A DNA stretch of 13,757 bases from Baffinella frigidus (GCA_026770585.1 MU647496.1:90562-104318); one strand, 5' to 3'; counted from the stretch's first letter, positions 8,259 to 11,830 are shown. Numbers and translations are program-made. Notes: generated by a model not told the origin, from the letters alone.

Positions 8259-8465
8259 GGTTTAGGGTTGAGGGTTTAGGGTTCAGGGAACCTGGAGGCT
8301 CGCCACGGGGCGCGAGATCATGAGGCCGTTGACCCTGACAGGCCCGGACACCTTCACGCCCGCCTGCGCGATCAGCGTGTGCTTCACCGAGTACCCCTTG
8401 TCCGAGAGCGTGATCCAACTCCCGGACAGTTGGAGCTGCGCCAGCATGGCCACCGCCCACAGCAT
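113..8465 (-). CDS. Gene A: secreted cysteine-rich modular protein, 13 exons, 3' end off the window
   Basis: Thirteen minus-strand exons, joined in descending coordinates, give 1083 nt (361 codons) without a stop, and every junction keeps codon phase with a GT donor and AG acceptor. That agreement over 12 junctions is the main evidence. Third codon positions are mostly G or C inside exons and not outside. In order the product shows a hydrophobic N-terminus (residues 1-17), a GALRW...CDG...W segment (about 65-85), four cysteine pairs including two CGxPVxxxCxxxC modules (about 102-150), and a less cysteine-rich part with three N-glycosylation sequons (NTS, NHT, NKS). This suggests a secreted or cell-surface protein. 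I recognise no named family; the GALRW/CDG/W pattern resembles short modules seen in some bacterial and protist extracellular proteins (from memory, not checked). Introns range from 63 to 2289 nt and are filled with telomere-like 7-mers and fold-back elements. The gene probably continues beyond the left edge. Confidence 0.75.
284..431 (-). CDS. Gene A exon 12
   Basis: One base plus 49 codons, with acceptor TTCACCAG and donor GTGTGT. It is the longest internal exon and encodes LGHKDGAGVGKASHVFLDG, a short acidic stretch with one Cys (DKECPFLFN), and NYEEHDIQIGKASYFTK. Third positions are nearly all G or C. No family was recognised. Confidence 0.85.
432..770 (-). repeat. Telomere-like 7-mer repeat filling gene A intron 11
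   Basis: It holds degenerate TTTAGGG, TTGAGGG and TTCAGGG units (G-rich on plus, C-rich on the sense strand), interrupted at 450-520 and 590-650 by two related T-rich segments (ACTTTATTTTTTGTCTT and ACTTGATTTTTTATCTT). Confidence 0.85.
771..808 (-). CDS. Gene A exon 11
   Basis: Twelve codons plus two bases, with acceptor GTTTCCAG and donor GTAAAT. It encodes VSMYTELTGGYI plus a split Arg codon. A CTCACTAAC sequence 18-25 nt before the acceptor (825-833 on the plus strand) is a good branch-point match. The exon begins with GTGAGC, which itself resembles a donor, but the phase logic needs it as coding. Confidence 0.8.
1028..1063 (-). pseudogene. Shortened copy of gene A exon 10
   Basis: GGGGATGGAGATCGC, then CCCGACACCACCACGCG, matches exon 10 with an internal deletion of the AACAAGTCC part. 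It lies in the intron downstream of the real exon. Confidence 0.75.
1129..1200 (-). CDS. Gene A exon 10
   Basis: Twenty-four codons, phase 0 at both ends, with acceptor GAAACCAG and donor GTACGC. It encodes EEPFGTVQGMEIAKPDNKS and then DTTTR; NKS is a third glycosylation sequon. A shortened copy lies downstream at 1028-1063. Confidence 0.82.
1201..1306 (-). repeat. TTTCGGG/TTTGGGG repeat forming gene A intron 9
   Basis: The 106-nt intron starts GTAACC and ends in five TTTCGGG units running directly into the acceptor CCAG. A TTTCGGG array also occurs at 915-1010. Confidence 0.85.
1307..1351 (-). CDS. Gene A exon 9
   Basis: Fifteen codons, phase 0 at both ends, with acceptor TATCTCAG and donor GTAACC. 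It encodes VPLGKAVWNHTSSIK, which contains an N-glycosylation sequon (NHT). All 15 codons end in G or C. Two truncated copies with the same acceptor lie upstream in the intron, at 1799-1820 and 1638-1651. Confidence 0.83.
1471..1595. mobile_element. Fold-back element, 125 bp
   Basis: The ends CCACGCCAGATTGATCGA (1471-1488) and TCGATGATCCTGGCGTGG (1578-1595) are imperfect inverted repeats of 18 bp. It contains AACCGACGCCTTATCCAC, related to the 22-bp tandem unit at 7299-7358. No coding capacity is evident. Confidence 0.7.
1638..1651 (-). pseudogene. Copy of the gene A exon 9 acceptor and first codons
   Basis: It reads AACTCAG then GTGCCACTGGGTCA, the same acceptor and the first four codons as exon 9 (VPLG) with one change. 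What follows is unrelated and contains the 1471-1595 element. Confidence 0.65.
1660..2110. repeat. TTTAGGG-rich part of gene A intron 8
   Basis: It consists mostly of degenerate TTTAGGG. A short block at 2010-2040 has the opposite polarity (CCTGAACCCTGAA). Two related non-repeat segments lie at 1977-2007 and 2101-2122, each ending in GGATATCCC- or GGGTATCCC-like sequence on the minus strand. I could not place them as exons. Confidence 0.75.
1799..1820 (-). pseudogene. Copy of the gene A exon 9 acceptor and first 22 nt
   Basis: It reads AACTCAG then GTGCCGCTGGGCAAGGCGGT, identical to the start of exon 9, then passes straight into telomere-like repeat. Confidence 0.8.
2128..2206. mobile_element. 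79-bp repeat, copy 1 of 2
   Basis: It matches 12668-12746 over its full length with few differences. It contains short inverted ends TATCACTC (2142-2149) and GAGTGATA (2189-2196) and a pyrimidine run ending in CTCGATACAG on the plus strand, which resembles an acceptor. Confidence 0.75.
2231..2258. repeat. 28-bp near-perfect palindrome
   Basis: GTCAATTTAGT - CCCGG - TACTAAATTGAC. It forms the left boundary of the 160-bp tandem array. Confidence 0.7.
2242..2655. repeat. About 160-bp tandem array containing gene A exon 8 tails
   Basis: Three units begin at 2242, 2400 and 2560 with CCxGGTACTAAATTGACTT (x = C or T). Each carries the minus-strand exon 8 tail (EEMIRFKRVLEHETSGYP-like). Unit 3 is the end of the real exon. 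Unit 2 (2421-2495) keeps the GTAATC donor but has an in-frame TAG. Unit 1 (2261-2335) is open but both donors are lost (GCAATT and ACAAGT). Confidence 0.85.
2594..2713 (-). CDS. Gene A exon 8, with two competing donors
   Basis: Forty codons from acceptor TGACCCAG, encoding VGSVGVRDNSMFLSFEKNG and then NEEMIRFKRVLEHETSGYPS. The donor GTAATC at 2593 leaves phase 0 and fits exon 9. A stronger-looking donor GTAAGT lies 13 nt further on (exon end at 2581) but leaves phase 1, which matches no exon I can find, so I prefer the phase-0 donor. Seven copies of the exon's first part lie in the preceding intron and two copies of its last part lie in the following intron; this is the only copy with both ends intact. 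Confidence 0.75.
2746..2830. repeat. Inverted copy of the array's inter-exon part
   Basis: AAAAGTCAATTCAGTACCAGG ... GGTACAAGGAATAGAAAGACCG is the reverse complement of 2500-2580, with differences. A second inverted copy lies at 3273-3350 and a fragment at 3130-3150. It is probably a dispersed non-coding element. Confidence 0.7.
2836..2878 (-). pseudogene. Copy of the gene A exon 8 start, frameshifted
   Basis: Acceptor TGACCCAG, then GTGGGG and TGCGGGACAACTCGATG. A 10-nt deletion relative to exon 8 breaks the frame. It runs on to TTCGAGAAAC. Confidence 0.8.
3036..3089 (-). pseudogene. Copy of the gene A exon 8 start, 18 codons
   Basis: Acceptor TGACCCAG followed by an open VGSAGVRDTSMFFSFEKN and then a stop. 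It is the longest of the incomplete exon 8 starts. Confidence 0.82.
3226..3234 (-). pseudogene. Minimal copy of the gene A exon 8 acceptor
   Basis: Acceptor CCCTGACCCAG followed by GTGGGGAGC only, with telomere-like repeat on the intron side, as at the real exon. Confidence 0.65.
3273..3350. repeat. Second inverted copy of the array's inter-exon part
   Basis: It runs from ATCAATTCTGTACCAGG to GGAATAGAAAGACCGT and parallels 2746-2830, including the following TACTCTTCAAG. Confidence 0.7.
3461..3504 (-). pseudogene. Copy of the gene A exon 8 start without acceptor
   Basis: GGGGAGAGCGGGGGTGCGG, then AACTCAATGTTCCTC and TTGAGAAA, matches exon 8. The sequence before it (TTTCAAG) is unrelated to the other acceptors. 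Confidence 0.75.
3576..3598. repeat. 23-bp palindrome
   Basis: CAGACGTTAA - TTG - TTAACGTCTG, with 10-bp perfect arms. The surrounding stretch 3505-3700 holds nothing else I can assign. Confidence 0.75.
3702..3777. repeat. Fragment of the 168-bp element core plus a fold-back
   Basis: CCGTAGGGACATAGGGGGTT matches the cores of the elements at 11127 and 12084. It is followed by arms AAAAGCCAAGGTCG and CGACATTGGCTTTT. Confidence 0.6.
3898..3938 (-). repeat. Inverted copy of the GTACCAG/TTTAGCTTTGTACC repeat
   Basis: Read on the minus strand, AACGTTTCGTGCC... TTTTAGCTTTGTACCATG matches the family at 4603, 7055, 7815 and 7930. Confidence 0.65.
3979..4149. mobile_element. Large inverted repeat with about 58-bp arms that include exon 8 fragments
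   Basis: The arms 3979-4038 and 4091-4149 are near-perfect inverted copies around a 52-nt spacer. The inner part (CTAGCTCTGCCTGAG ... CTGGCTCGTCC) looks like the ends of a fold-back element. The outer part is the exon 8 fragment GGGGGTGCGGGGCAACT, present in both orientations. Confidence 0.8.
4126..4158 (-). pseudogene. Copy of the gene A exon 8 start
   Basis: GTGGGGGGCGTGGGGGTGCG, then GGCAACTTAATG. The preceding base context is GTGGT rather than AG, so it lacks an acceptor. Confidence 0.7.
4464..4602. mobile_element. Fold-back element family F, intact copy (139 bp)
   Basis: The ends CCACTTAGCAGC (4464-4475) and GCTGCGAAGTGG (4591-4602) are inverted repeats. A perfect 24-bp central palindrome is at 4488-4511. 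It matches 12075-12379, where another element is inserted. Confidence 0.85.
4603..4658 (+). repeat. GTACCAG/TTTAGCTTTGTACC repeat, copy directly abutting element F
   Basis: CCAGGGCGTTTTAGCTTTG, then ACAATGGAGTTGTTGGCGG. The same repeat lies at 7055-7121, 7815-7871 and 7930-7996. Confidence 0.75.
4676..4695 (-). pseudogene. Most upstream copy of the gene A exon 8 start
   Basis: Acceptor CCCCGGCAG followed by GTGGGGAGCGTGGGGGTAGG (VGSVGVG). The frame stays open on the minus strand to 4468 through unrelated element sequence, so it could be used as a cryptic exon. Confidence 0.7.
4710..4870. repeat. TGTAGGG variant array
   Basis: Tandem TGTAGGG with some TGCAGGG, then TTTAGGG, with period 7 retained throughout. 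Confidence 0.85.
5003..5051 (-). CDS. Gene A exon 7
   Basis: One base plus 16 codons, with acceptor GAAACCAG and donor GTGGGA. It encodes SVEKGTTGGNTSFHFK, which contains an N-glycosylation sequon (NTS). The acceptor sits directly at the end of a CCCGAAA repeat. Confidence 0.82.
5052..5233 (-). repeat. TTTGGGG/TTTCGGG repeat forming all of gene A intron 6
   Basis: Apart from the donor GTAACA and acceptor CCAG, the 182-nt intron is uninterrupted GGGTTTx 7-mers. An open frame on the plus strand here (repeated FRVWGLG) is a translation of the repeat and not a gene. Confidence 0.88.
5234..5274 (-). CDS. Gene A exon 6
   Basis: Thirteen codons plus two bases, with acceptor AAACGCAG and donor GTAACA. 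It encodes CEDNPAEFGLVAL, and the split Arg codon (CG+G) is completed by exon 7. It is flanked on both sides by pure telomere-like repeat, so its composition stands out sharply. Confidence 0.82.
5301..5665. repeat. 130-bp higher-order repeat, three copies, in gene A intron 5
   Basis: TCAGGTCTAGG begins at 5301, 5431 and 5561. Each unit passes through GGTTTAGGCTTAGTTTTAGG and then a TTGAGGG run. Spacing is exactly 130 bp. Confidence 0.88.
5725..5772 (-). CDS. Gene A exon 5: second CxxxC module
   Basis: Sixteen codons, phase 0 at both ends, with acceptor TGAAACAG and donor GTCCCA. It encodes VMDLCSNACGLAGQFQ. With the end of exon 4 this gives ACGKPVMDLCSNAC, which parallels PCGLPVKNTCDKSC from exon 3. 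Confidence 0.82.
5869..5911. repeat. Direct repeat beside the 150-bp element, copy 1
   Basis: AAAAAAGGTCCAGCAGGTCC, then TGGGTTGGGG. Copy 2 (AAAAAAGGTCCTACAGGTCC) is at 6104-6146 on the other side of the element. Confidence 0.75.
5914..6063. mobile_element. Fold-back element, 150 bp, perfect 33-bp terminal inverted repeats
   Basis: The arms 5914-5946 and 6031-6063 are exact inverted copies beginning TTATCTCAGAAAAGGG. An inner inverted pair GTCAACTTAT / ATAAGTTGAC is at 5972-5981 and 5996-6005. GGTT flanks both sides but could be chance within the repeat. It lies in gene A intron 4. Confidence 0.88.
6151..6205 (-). pseudogene. Two copies of the gene A exon 4 end plus donor
   Basis: On the minus strand CCAAGCCGGTACACC occurs twice downstream of the real exon end CAAGCCGGTACAAACC, separated by telomere-like repeat. 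Confidence 0.75.
6226..6280 (-). CDS. Gene A exon 4: linker and start of second module
   Basis: One base plus 18 codons, with acceptor CGAACCAG and donor GTACAA. It encodes LNMRQCILNVGSTACGKP. Its last codons begin the second CGxPV module, which exon 5 completes. The exon end plus donor (CAAGCCGGTACA) is repeated twice more in the following intron. Confidence 0.82.
6295..6545. repeat. TTGAGGG/TTTAGGG repeat forming gene A intron 3
   Basis: Mostly TTGAGGG, then TTTAGGG, in the 281-nt intron. Confidence 0.85.
6562..6628 (-). CDS. Gene A exon 3: first CGxPVxxxCxxxC module
   Basis: Two bases, 21 codons and two bases, with acceptor CCCCACAG and donor GTACCC. It encodes SVPCGLPVKNTCDKSC and then QQLGS. 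The pattern CG-L-PV-xxx-C-xxx-C recurs across exons 4 and 5, which points to an internal domain duplication. Both phases match the neighbouring exons. Confidence 0.82.
6640..6894. repeat. TTTCGGG/TTCAGGG/TTTGGGG repeat forming gene A intron 2
   Basis: Mixed 7-mers; open frames here are repeat translations. Confidence 0.85.
6895..7012 (-). CDS. Gene A exon 2: GALRW / CDG / W cysteine module
   Basis: This is 39 codons plus one base, with acceptor CCCGCAG and donor GTAACC. It holds CNPSRRGALRW, FEACDG, DWRAL and FCSRSC, that is four cysteines and two tryptophans. The leftover A joins GC from exon 3 to make a Ser codon. The arrangement C...GALRW...F.CDG...W..L looks like a compact disulphide module. 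A degraded copy lies just upstream (7126-7192) and a remnant at 7869-7935. Confidence 0.8.
7055..7121 (+). repeat. GTACCAG/TTTAGCTTTGTACC repeat next to gene A exon 2
   Basis: AACGTTTCGTACCAGGGCG, then TTAGCTTTGTACCGC and GTTGTTGGCGGG. Together with exon 2 it forms a block that was copied upstream. Confidence 0.75.
7126..7192 (-). pseudogene. Degraded copy of gene A exon 2
   Basis: It matches exon 2 from the acceptor side (AACCCCTCGCGGCGCGG) through CGCTGGAACGCGG to GGGGAGACC. The acceptor is lost (GTGGAACC) and small deletions break the frame. Confidence 0.8.
7299..7358. repeat. 22-bp tandem repeat, 2.7 copies
   Basis: AACCGACGCCCTATCCACTG with two more bases, at 7299, 7321 and 7343. A related single copy is at 1493-1510. 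Confidence 0.9.
7404..7594 (+). mobile_element. 191-bp fold-back element, copy 1 of 2
   Basis: The ends CCACGCCAGGTCG and GACCTGCCGTGG continue as about 31-bp imperfect inverted repeats. It is collinear with 13314-13504 and the same length. Open frames crossing it are not genes. Confidence 0.88.
7638..7792. mobile_element. 155-bp near-perfect palindrome
   Basis: The arms 7638-7705 and 7722-7792 pair over about 68 bp with one mismatch and two single-base indels. The loop is about 16 nt. The ends are CTAGCTCT and AGAGCTAG. Confidence 0.88.
7815..7871 (+). repeat. GTACCAG/TTTAGCTTTGTACC repeat, diverged copy
   Basis: CGTGCCAGAGCGTTAACTATG, then TGGTTACGGATTACAA and GAGTTTTTGGC. Confidence 0.65.
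7869..7935 (-). pseudogene. Remnant of gene A exon 2 with its middle deleted
   Basis: GCACGCCTCGAACTT from inside exon 2 is followed, after 13 bases, by GCGCAGGTTA and TTTCAAAACGTTT from the exon's upstream intron, so most of the exon is missing. Confidence 0.7.
7930..7996 (+). repeat. GTACCAG/TTTAGCTTTGTACC repeat, fourth copy
   Basis: AACGTTTCGTACCAGAGCG, then TTAGCTTTGCACC and GTTGTTGGCGGG. Confidence 0.75.
8005..8288. repeat. TTCAGGG/TTGAGGG array in gene A intron 1
   Basis: Local TGCAGGG, TTGAGGG and TTCAGGG blocks with a 76-bp longer period marked by TTTAAATTTAGGG at 8092 and 8168. It runs up to the donor of exon 1. Confidence 0.85.
8292..8465 (-). CDS. Gene A exon 1: start codon and signal-peptide-like N-terminus
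   Basis: This is 58 codons starting MLWAVAMLAQ and ending at CTCCAG followed by a GTTCCC donor, phase 0. Residues 2-13 are hydrophobic, followed by SGSW, as in a signal peptide, although the usual basic N-terminal residues are missing. The frame stays open for another 147 codons upstream, with RVLSGRSAV just before the chosen Met, so the true start could lie in an upstream exon. I chose this Met because the upstream stretch is Arg/Gly/Glu-rich, low in complexity and open in several frames, as expected of GC-rich non-coding DNA. The rest of the exon (KHTLIAQAGVKVSG and onward) looks like ordinary extracellular protein. Confidence 0.7.
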
Positions 8466-9279
8466 CAGCACGGCGCTCCTCCCCGACAGCACCCGCGCCC
8501 CCCCCCGCCCCCTCCGCGCAGCATCCTCGCCGCCTCGCTCCCCCTCTCGCCCAAATAAACCCCGCGTGTGCGGCGAGCCAGACGCGCGGTACCCTCCGCT
8601 TCGTGTCCTGCCTGGCTCTTCAACTGTCGACGGCCTGGCGGCGCACTGCCCCAGGCCTCTTTCAAAATCGCTTTCTCGGAGGCGTCGCCGCGCCTCCTCC
8701 GCGTCTTCCCCCTCAAAGTCTCTCCCATCGCTGCCCCGCCTGGGTCTGGCCCAGTCCCGCAGCGCACCCTCCTCCTGCGTCCGCCGCTGGCTGCCCGAGC
8801 CGCTGGCAGCGCAATCCACCCCATCCAAATAAGCCGTCTCGTCATGCCGGCCCGAAGCATGCCCATCCATGTCGGGAGAGCCGCAGAGGTGCTCCCAAAC
8901 CCCCATCGCTGAGCCCCTAGATAGCCCTGGCCTAGAGCGCCGCGCCGCGTCTCAGGCTCGCTCCGTCCACCGTCGCAGCCATTGCCCGCCAGAATTTCGC
9001 AGCGGCGGCAGCAGCGGCGCAGCGCTCTCGTCCACCGCCCTTGACTCCTACAAACAGCACTCTGTCCCGAACAGAACCTCGTCCCCCGAGAGAACGATCC
9101 CGCGCCGCCCGATGCGAATCGTCGTCGAACTTTTTCAAGTTGTGAGTTCCACTTTAGAGTTGAAGTTGGTTGAACCTAAGTTGATCAACCACTTAGCCCT
9201 GCTTGAGCTCGTAACCTGAGCTTGATCGTAGCTCTCGAAGGAGGGGAGGGGAAATCTGATCTTCCACCGCACCCAGGAC
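8466..9279. promoter_or_regulatory. Putative shared promoter region of divergent genes A and B
   Basis: This is the only stretch of several hundred bases without telomere-like repeats or clear fold-back elements. It is GC-rich and separates the start codons of two divergent genes. CCAAATAA occurs at 8824-8831 and a related CCCAAATAAA at 8549-8558. I see no convincing TATA box or other core element. Long open frames here on both strands follow from GC richness and have no protein-like features. A small inverted repeat (TTGGTTGA...TCAACCA) lies at 9166-9191. Confidence 0.45.
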
Positions 9280-9756
9280 ATGAAGCGCCGTGTTGGCGCG
9301 CGCTGCGCGTCTCAGCTGCTGAAGATGGCTCTTTTTGTGGCACTTTCAAGTCGCCCTGCCGCCTCGGGTGGCCAGGGCGAACGCCTCCTGCTTCGACCCT
9401 GGCATCACCATCCGGGTCGACGCACCCTCGGCGCCCCTTGCGGCCGGAGGCAGAGCGCTGTGCTGTGCGGGCTGCGGGGCGGGGTCGCAAAGGATGAGGT
9501 GGCGGATCGGTTGGCGGCGCTGGTGTCTGGGCTGTCGGCTGCCTCTCGGGACAACGCAACGGACGCCGCGCTGGTCGAGGTGAACCGCGCCGCCAGGGAA
9601 CGGGAGCGCGTGATGCAGGCCATCCGCGACACGCTCGCGAGCCTCGAGGTGATGGGGGCGCCGGAGCACAAACCGGGCTACTTCGTGGAGCAATTCGTGT
9701 CGCTGCTCGACGCTGAAGGCTTCCCGCGAACCGACATACCAGTCATGCAGATCCAG
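9280..9756 (+). CDS. Gene B exon 1: probable mitochondrial (or plastid) protein, N-terminal part
   Basis: This is 159 codons from ATG to CAG at a GTTCCT donor, phase 0. Residues 1 to about 68 (MKRRVGARCASQLLKMALF and onward) are rich in Arg, Ala, Ser and Leu with only one Glu, as in an organelle presequence. From about residue 69 (AKDEVADRLAALVSGL) the sequence changes to a mixed-charge, helical-looking segment (VEVNRAARERERVMQAIRD, then TLASLEVMG), ending in a hydrophobic EQFVSLLDAEGFPRTDIPV. G or C dominates third positions throughout. An alternative start is Met16. Unspliced, the frame would run on into a fold-back element and stop at 9865-9867. No family was recognised. The donor context CCAG/GTTCC matches that of gene A exon 1. 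Confidence 0.6.
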
Positions 9757-9792
9757 GTTCCTGAAACCTTGGCCACCCTGGCGGCAACTTGT

Positions 9793-9881
9793 GGGCAAAT
9801 CGATGGTTTATCAAGTCAACTCCCATACAAATGCGCCCAGAATCCGGGCGCATCTGTGGGAGATTGACTCAAGATTTGCCC
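9793..9881. mobile_element. 89-bp fold-back element just inside gene B intron 1
   Basis: The ends GGGCAAATC and GATTTGCCC enclose a long hairpin (AATGCGCCC ... GGGCGCAT). It starts 37 nt after the proposed donor. Confidence 0.8.
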
Positions 9882-10070
9882 CTGGGTTGCCTCCAGGGTG
9901 GATCTGTGCCCGAGTCTCTTTCCAGCTCTGTCGCATTCTATTTGGGCTCTCCGATCTGGTGAGCCCGGGCTCTTTCCCACTCTAGAGTTGACGCACCCCT
10001 AGCATGTCCACTTGAGAATAGTCGGTCAATCCGAGTGAGGCAGAGCTGATGTTTGAGAACCCGCCACCAA
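9882..10070 (+). other. Unassigned part of gene B intron 1
   Basis: No gene or repeat recognised. It has a pyrimidine-rich stretch (GTCTCTTTCCAG) at about 9914 and a short inverted pair around GAGCCCGGGCTC (9961-9972). Confidence 0.4.
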
Positions 10071-10250
10071 CCACACGAGGCTATCCATGCGAACAGATTC
10101 GTAAGTTAATTATTGGATTATTGCCCAGGAAACACGCCAAAAGTCAGCATTTGATCACGTTTCCGTACGGACATCCGTACGGAAACGTGATCATTTCCCC
10201 ACAAATTTTAAATGTCCTTTTATTCTGTTCGCATGGATAGCCTCGTGTGG
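10071..10250. mobile_element. 180-bp fold-back element, perfect 27-bp ends, 42-bp central palindrome
   Basis: The terminal arms 10071-10097 and 10224-10250 are exact inverted repeats starting CCACACGAGGCTATCC. The centre 10152-10193 has two exact 20-bp arms (TGATCACGTTTCCGTACGGA) around CA. A related copy is at 11585-11720. Confidence 0.92.
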
Positions 10251-10261
10251 AACCCTCCCGG

Positions 10262-10380
10262 TTGGACCAAATCATCGATTTTAGACTCGAGATTTACCCG
10301 TGCAGAGACCCCGGATTCGGGGTCTCTGCAAGGGTAAATCAAGAGTTAATGTAACATCTAAAATCGACGATTTGGTCCAA
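10262..10380. mobile_element. 119-bp fold-back element, 11 bp from the previous one
   Basis: The arms TTGGACCAAATCATCG (10262) and CGACGATTTGGTCCAA (10380) are inverted. An inner hairpin GCAGAGACCCCGG / CGGGGTCTCTGC sits inside GATTTACCC / GGGTAAATC. Confidence 0.88.
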
Positions 10381-10455
10381 TCGTGAGGGTTGGAGGAGAG
10401 CACGCCCTGCAAACATGTTTTCGCTTTTACAAGGTGTCACCATCGTCTCCAAGAA

Positions 10456-10664
10456 CCACTCGAGGCTAGAAGTGTGACTATTTTAAAAGTTTTAACTTTA
10501 CAAGTCCTTTACAAGTGGACCGCTGTGTAGCAATTTTTACACAAATAGGGTCGATTGGTCACGTATCTCGGGTTATAACCCGATACGTGACCAAGCCTGC
10601 CCGTGACTGGTACTAAATGTAACAACCCCACATTTAAAATGGTCCCACTTCCAGCCTCGAGTGG
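10456..10664. mobile_element. 209-bp fold-back element with central palindrome
   Basis: About 32-bp imperfect ends CCACTCGAGGCTAGAAG and CTTCCAGCCTCGAGTGG, with central palindrome TTGGTCACGTATC ... GATACGTGACCAA at 10555-10593. Half of a related copy, inverted, lies at 11963-12050. Confidence 0.85.
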
Positions 10665-10841
10665 CTGGGTTGGGGGGTAGGGTTCAGGATTCGGGATTTA
10701 GGACTGTGCCCCGAACCCCGAAGCCCCCGGCACCACCACCACCAGCACCTTCCCCGATTTTGAACAACCCCTAAGGTTCCAGCCTCGAGTGGAAATGCAG
10801 GGGGAAAAATCCAGAGTTCCTTTGATGCATCCTTGGCGTGT

Positions 10842-10935
10842 TCCCCCCCCTCTCCCTCTCCCTCCCTCCCTCCCTCCCTCCCTCCCTCTATCTCTCTCTC
10901 GCGCGCGCTCTCTCTCTCCCTCCCTCTCTCTCTCG
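10842..10935 (+). repeat. Pyrimidine microsatellite (CCCT)n / (CT)n
   Basis: A long plus-strand run of CTCCCTCC, then CTCTCTCGCGCGCG and CTCTCTCC. The open frame on the minus strand is low complexity. Confidence 0.9.
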
Positions 10936-10975
10936 AAGGAAATGTGCTCCATCTGGTCGATGGAGTGATAGACAG

Positions 10976-11095
10976 GTACTAGATAGTATTAGACTCGCAC
11001 TAGAGAGTACTAGCATCGTACTAAGAGTATCAGACAGAGCACTAGAATCGTACTAGAGTAGTAGACTAGATCCCATCTAGTCGTGTACTAGAGTG
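10976..11095. repeat. Degenerate GTACTAGA-type repeat
   Basis: TACTAG or close variants occur about every 10-18 bp (TACTAGATAG, CACTAGAGAG, TACTAGCATCG, GTACTAGAGTAG and others), with a small palindrome ACTAGATCCCATCTAGT. Confidence 0.6.
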
Positions 11096-11126
11096 GATGG
11101 AAGTACGGTCTTCTCGGTCGGCAATA

Positions 11127-11294
11127 CCACACAGCGGACTTCGAAGGGATTTTTGAATAACCCTGAAGCGATAAGACCTACGACCCCACGGTAGGCAATC
11201 CGTAGGGACATGGGGGGGGGGGGGTTCCTACGGATAATGTAACGGAAAGGTGGCCCGATTTGAGGCGAAAATCCCTTCGTGGCCCACTGTGTGG
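11127..11294. mobile_element. Fold-back element family G, copy 1 (168 bp)
   Basis: The ends CCACACAGCGGACTTCGAAG and CTTCGTGGCCCACTGTGTGG, each continuing into GGGATTTT / AAAATCCC, are 27-bp imperfect inverted repeats. The core is CCGTAGGGACATGGGGGG. It is inverted relative to 12084-12245. Confidence 0.88.
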
Positions 11295-11385
11295 AGGGTG
11301 GAGGGTGGAGGGTGGAGGGTGGAGGGTAGGGTGTATCGTGTAGGGTGTAGGGTTTAGGGTGTAGGGTGTGGGGTGTAGGGAGATG
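11295..11385. repeat. GGAGGGT/TGTAGGG array, G-rich on the sense strand
   Basis: Period 7 is retained. The polarity is opposite to the usual sense-strand C-rich arrangement. Confidence 0.8.
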
Positions 11386-11440
11386 GTGGCCGTGCCGGTT
11401 TGGATCCGCGTCGAACGTGTTTTCTGTAACAGGGGGCCCA

Positions 11441-11830
11441 CACGACGGCTTGGCGGATTATTCCTAAGTTGACTTGCTGGGTGTGTGGTACAAATCCGTC
11501 AACTTTGGAGCGTTTCTGTGGCAGGACGCCCGCACAACGGCCTGGCGGACTATTCCTAAGTTGACTTGCTGGGTGTGTGGTACATCACCCGGAACACTAC
11601 GGGGAACATTCTGAAGTTAATTATTGGTTTTTTTCTAAGGAAACACGCCAAAAGTCAGCAATTATGGTCACGTTGTATCCAAATATCCGGGCAAGACGTG
11701 CTTCGTAGCCTCCCGAGTGGATCCGTCAACTTTGGAGCTTTATGTGGCAAAACGCCCGCAAGACGGCTTGGCGGACTATTCATAAGTTGACATGCTGGAT
11801 TCGTAGTACAAATCCGTTAACCGTGCAGCG
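11441..11830 (+). repeat. Tandem array of an about 90-bp AAGTTGACTT hairpin unit
   Basis: Units start at about 11441, 11530 and 11756, each with GGCGGAxTATTCxTAAGTTGAC, a GTGTGGTACA-type middle and an ATCCGTCAACTTTGG end forming a hairpin. Unit 2 is split by an inserted element. A fourth copy lies at 12536-12620. Confidence 0.82.
11585..11720. mobile_element. Diverged copy of the 180-bp element nested in tandem unit 2
   Basis: AAGTTAATTATTGG, then AGGAAACACGCCAAAAGTCA, matches the inside of 10071-10250. The right end GTAGCCTCCCGAGTGG resembles its terminal repeat. Unit 1 gives the uninterrupted site (GTGGTACAAATCCGTC). Confidence 0.75.

Noticed and set aside
8468-8906. Long minus-strand frame upstream of exon 1, and a 170-codon plus-strand frame at 8320-8832
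   Set aside because: GC-rich DNA open in several frames, with low-complexity Arg/Gly/Pro/Ser products. Only the minus-strand part from 8465 downward looks like protein.
9346-9798. 150-codon minus-strand frame
   Set aside because: It is the shadow of gene B exon 1 on the other strand; the plus-strand frame has better third-position composition and a presequence-like start.
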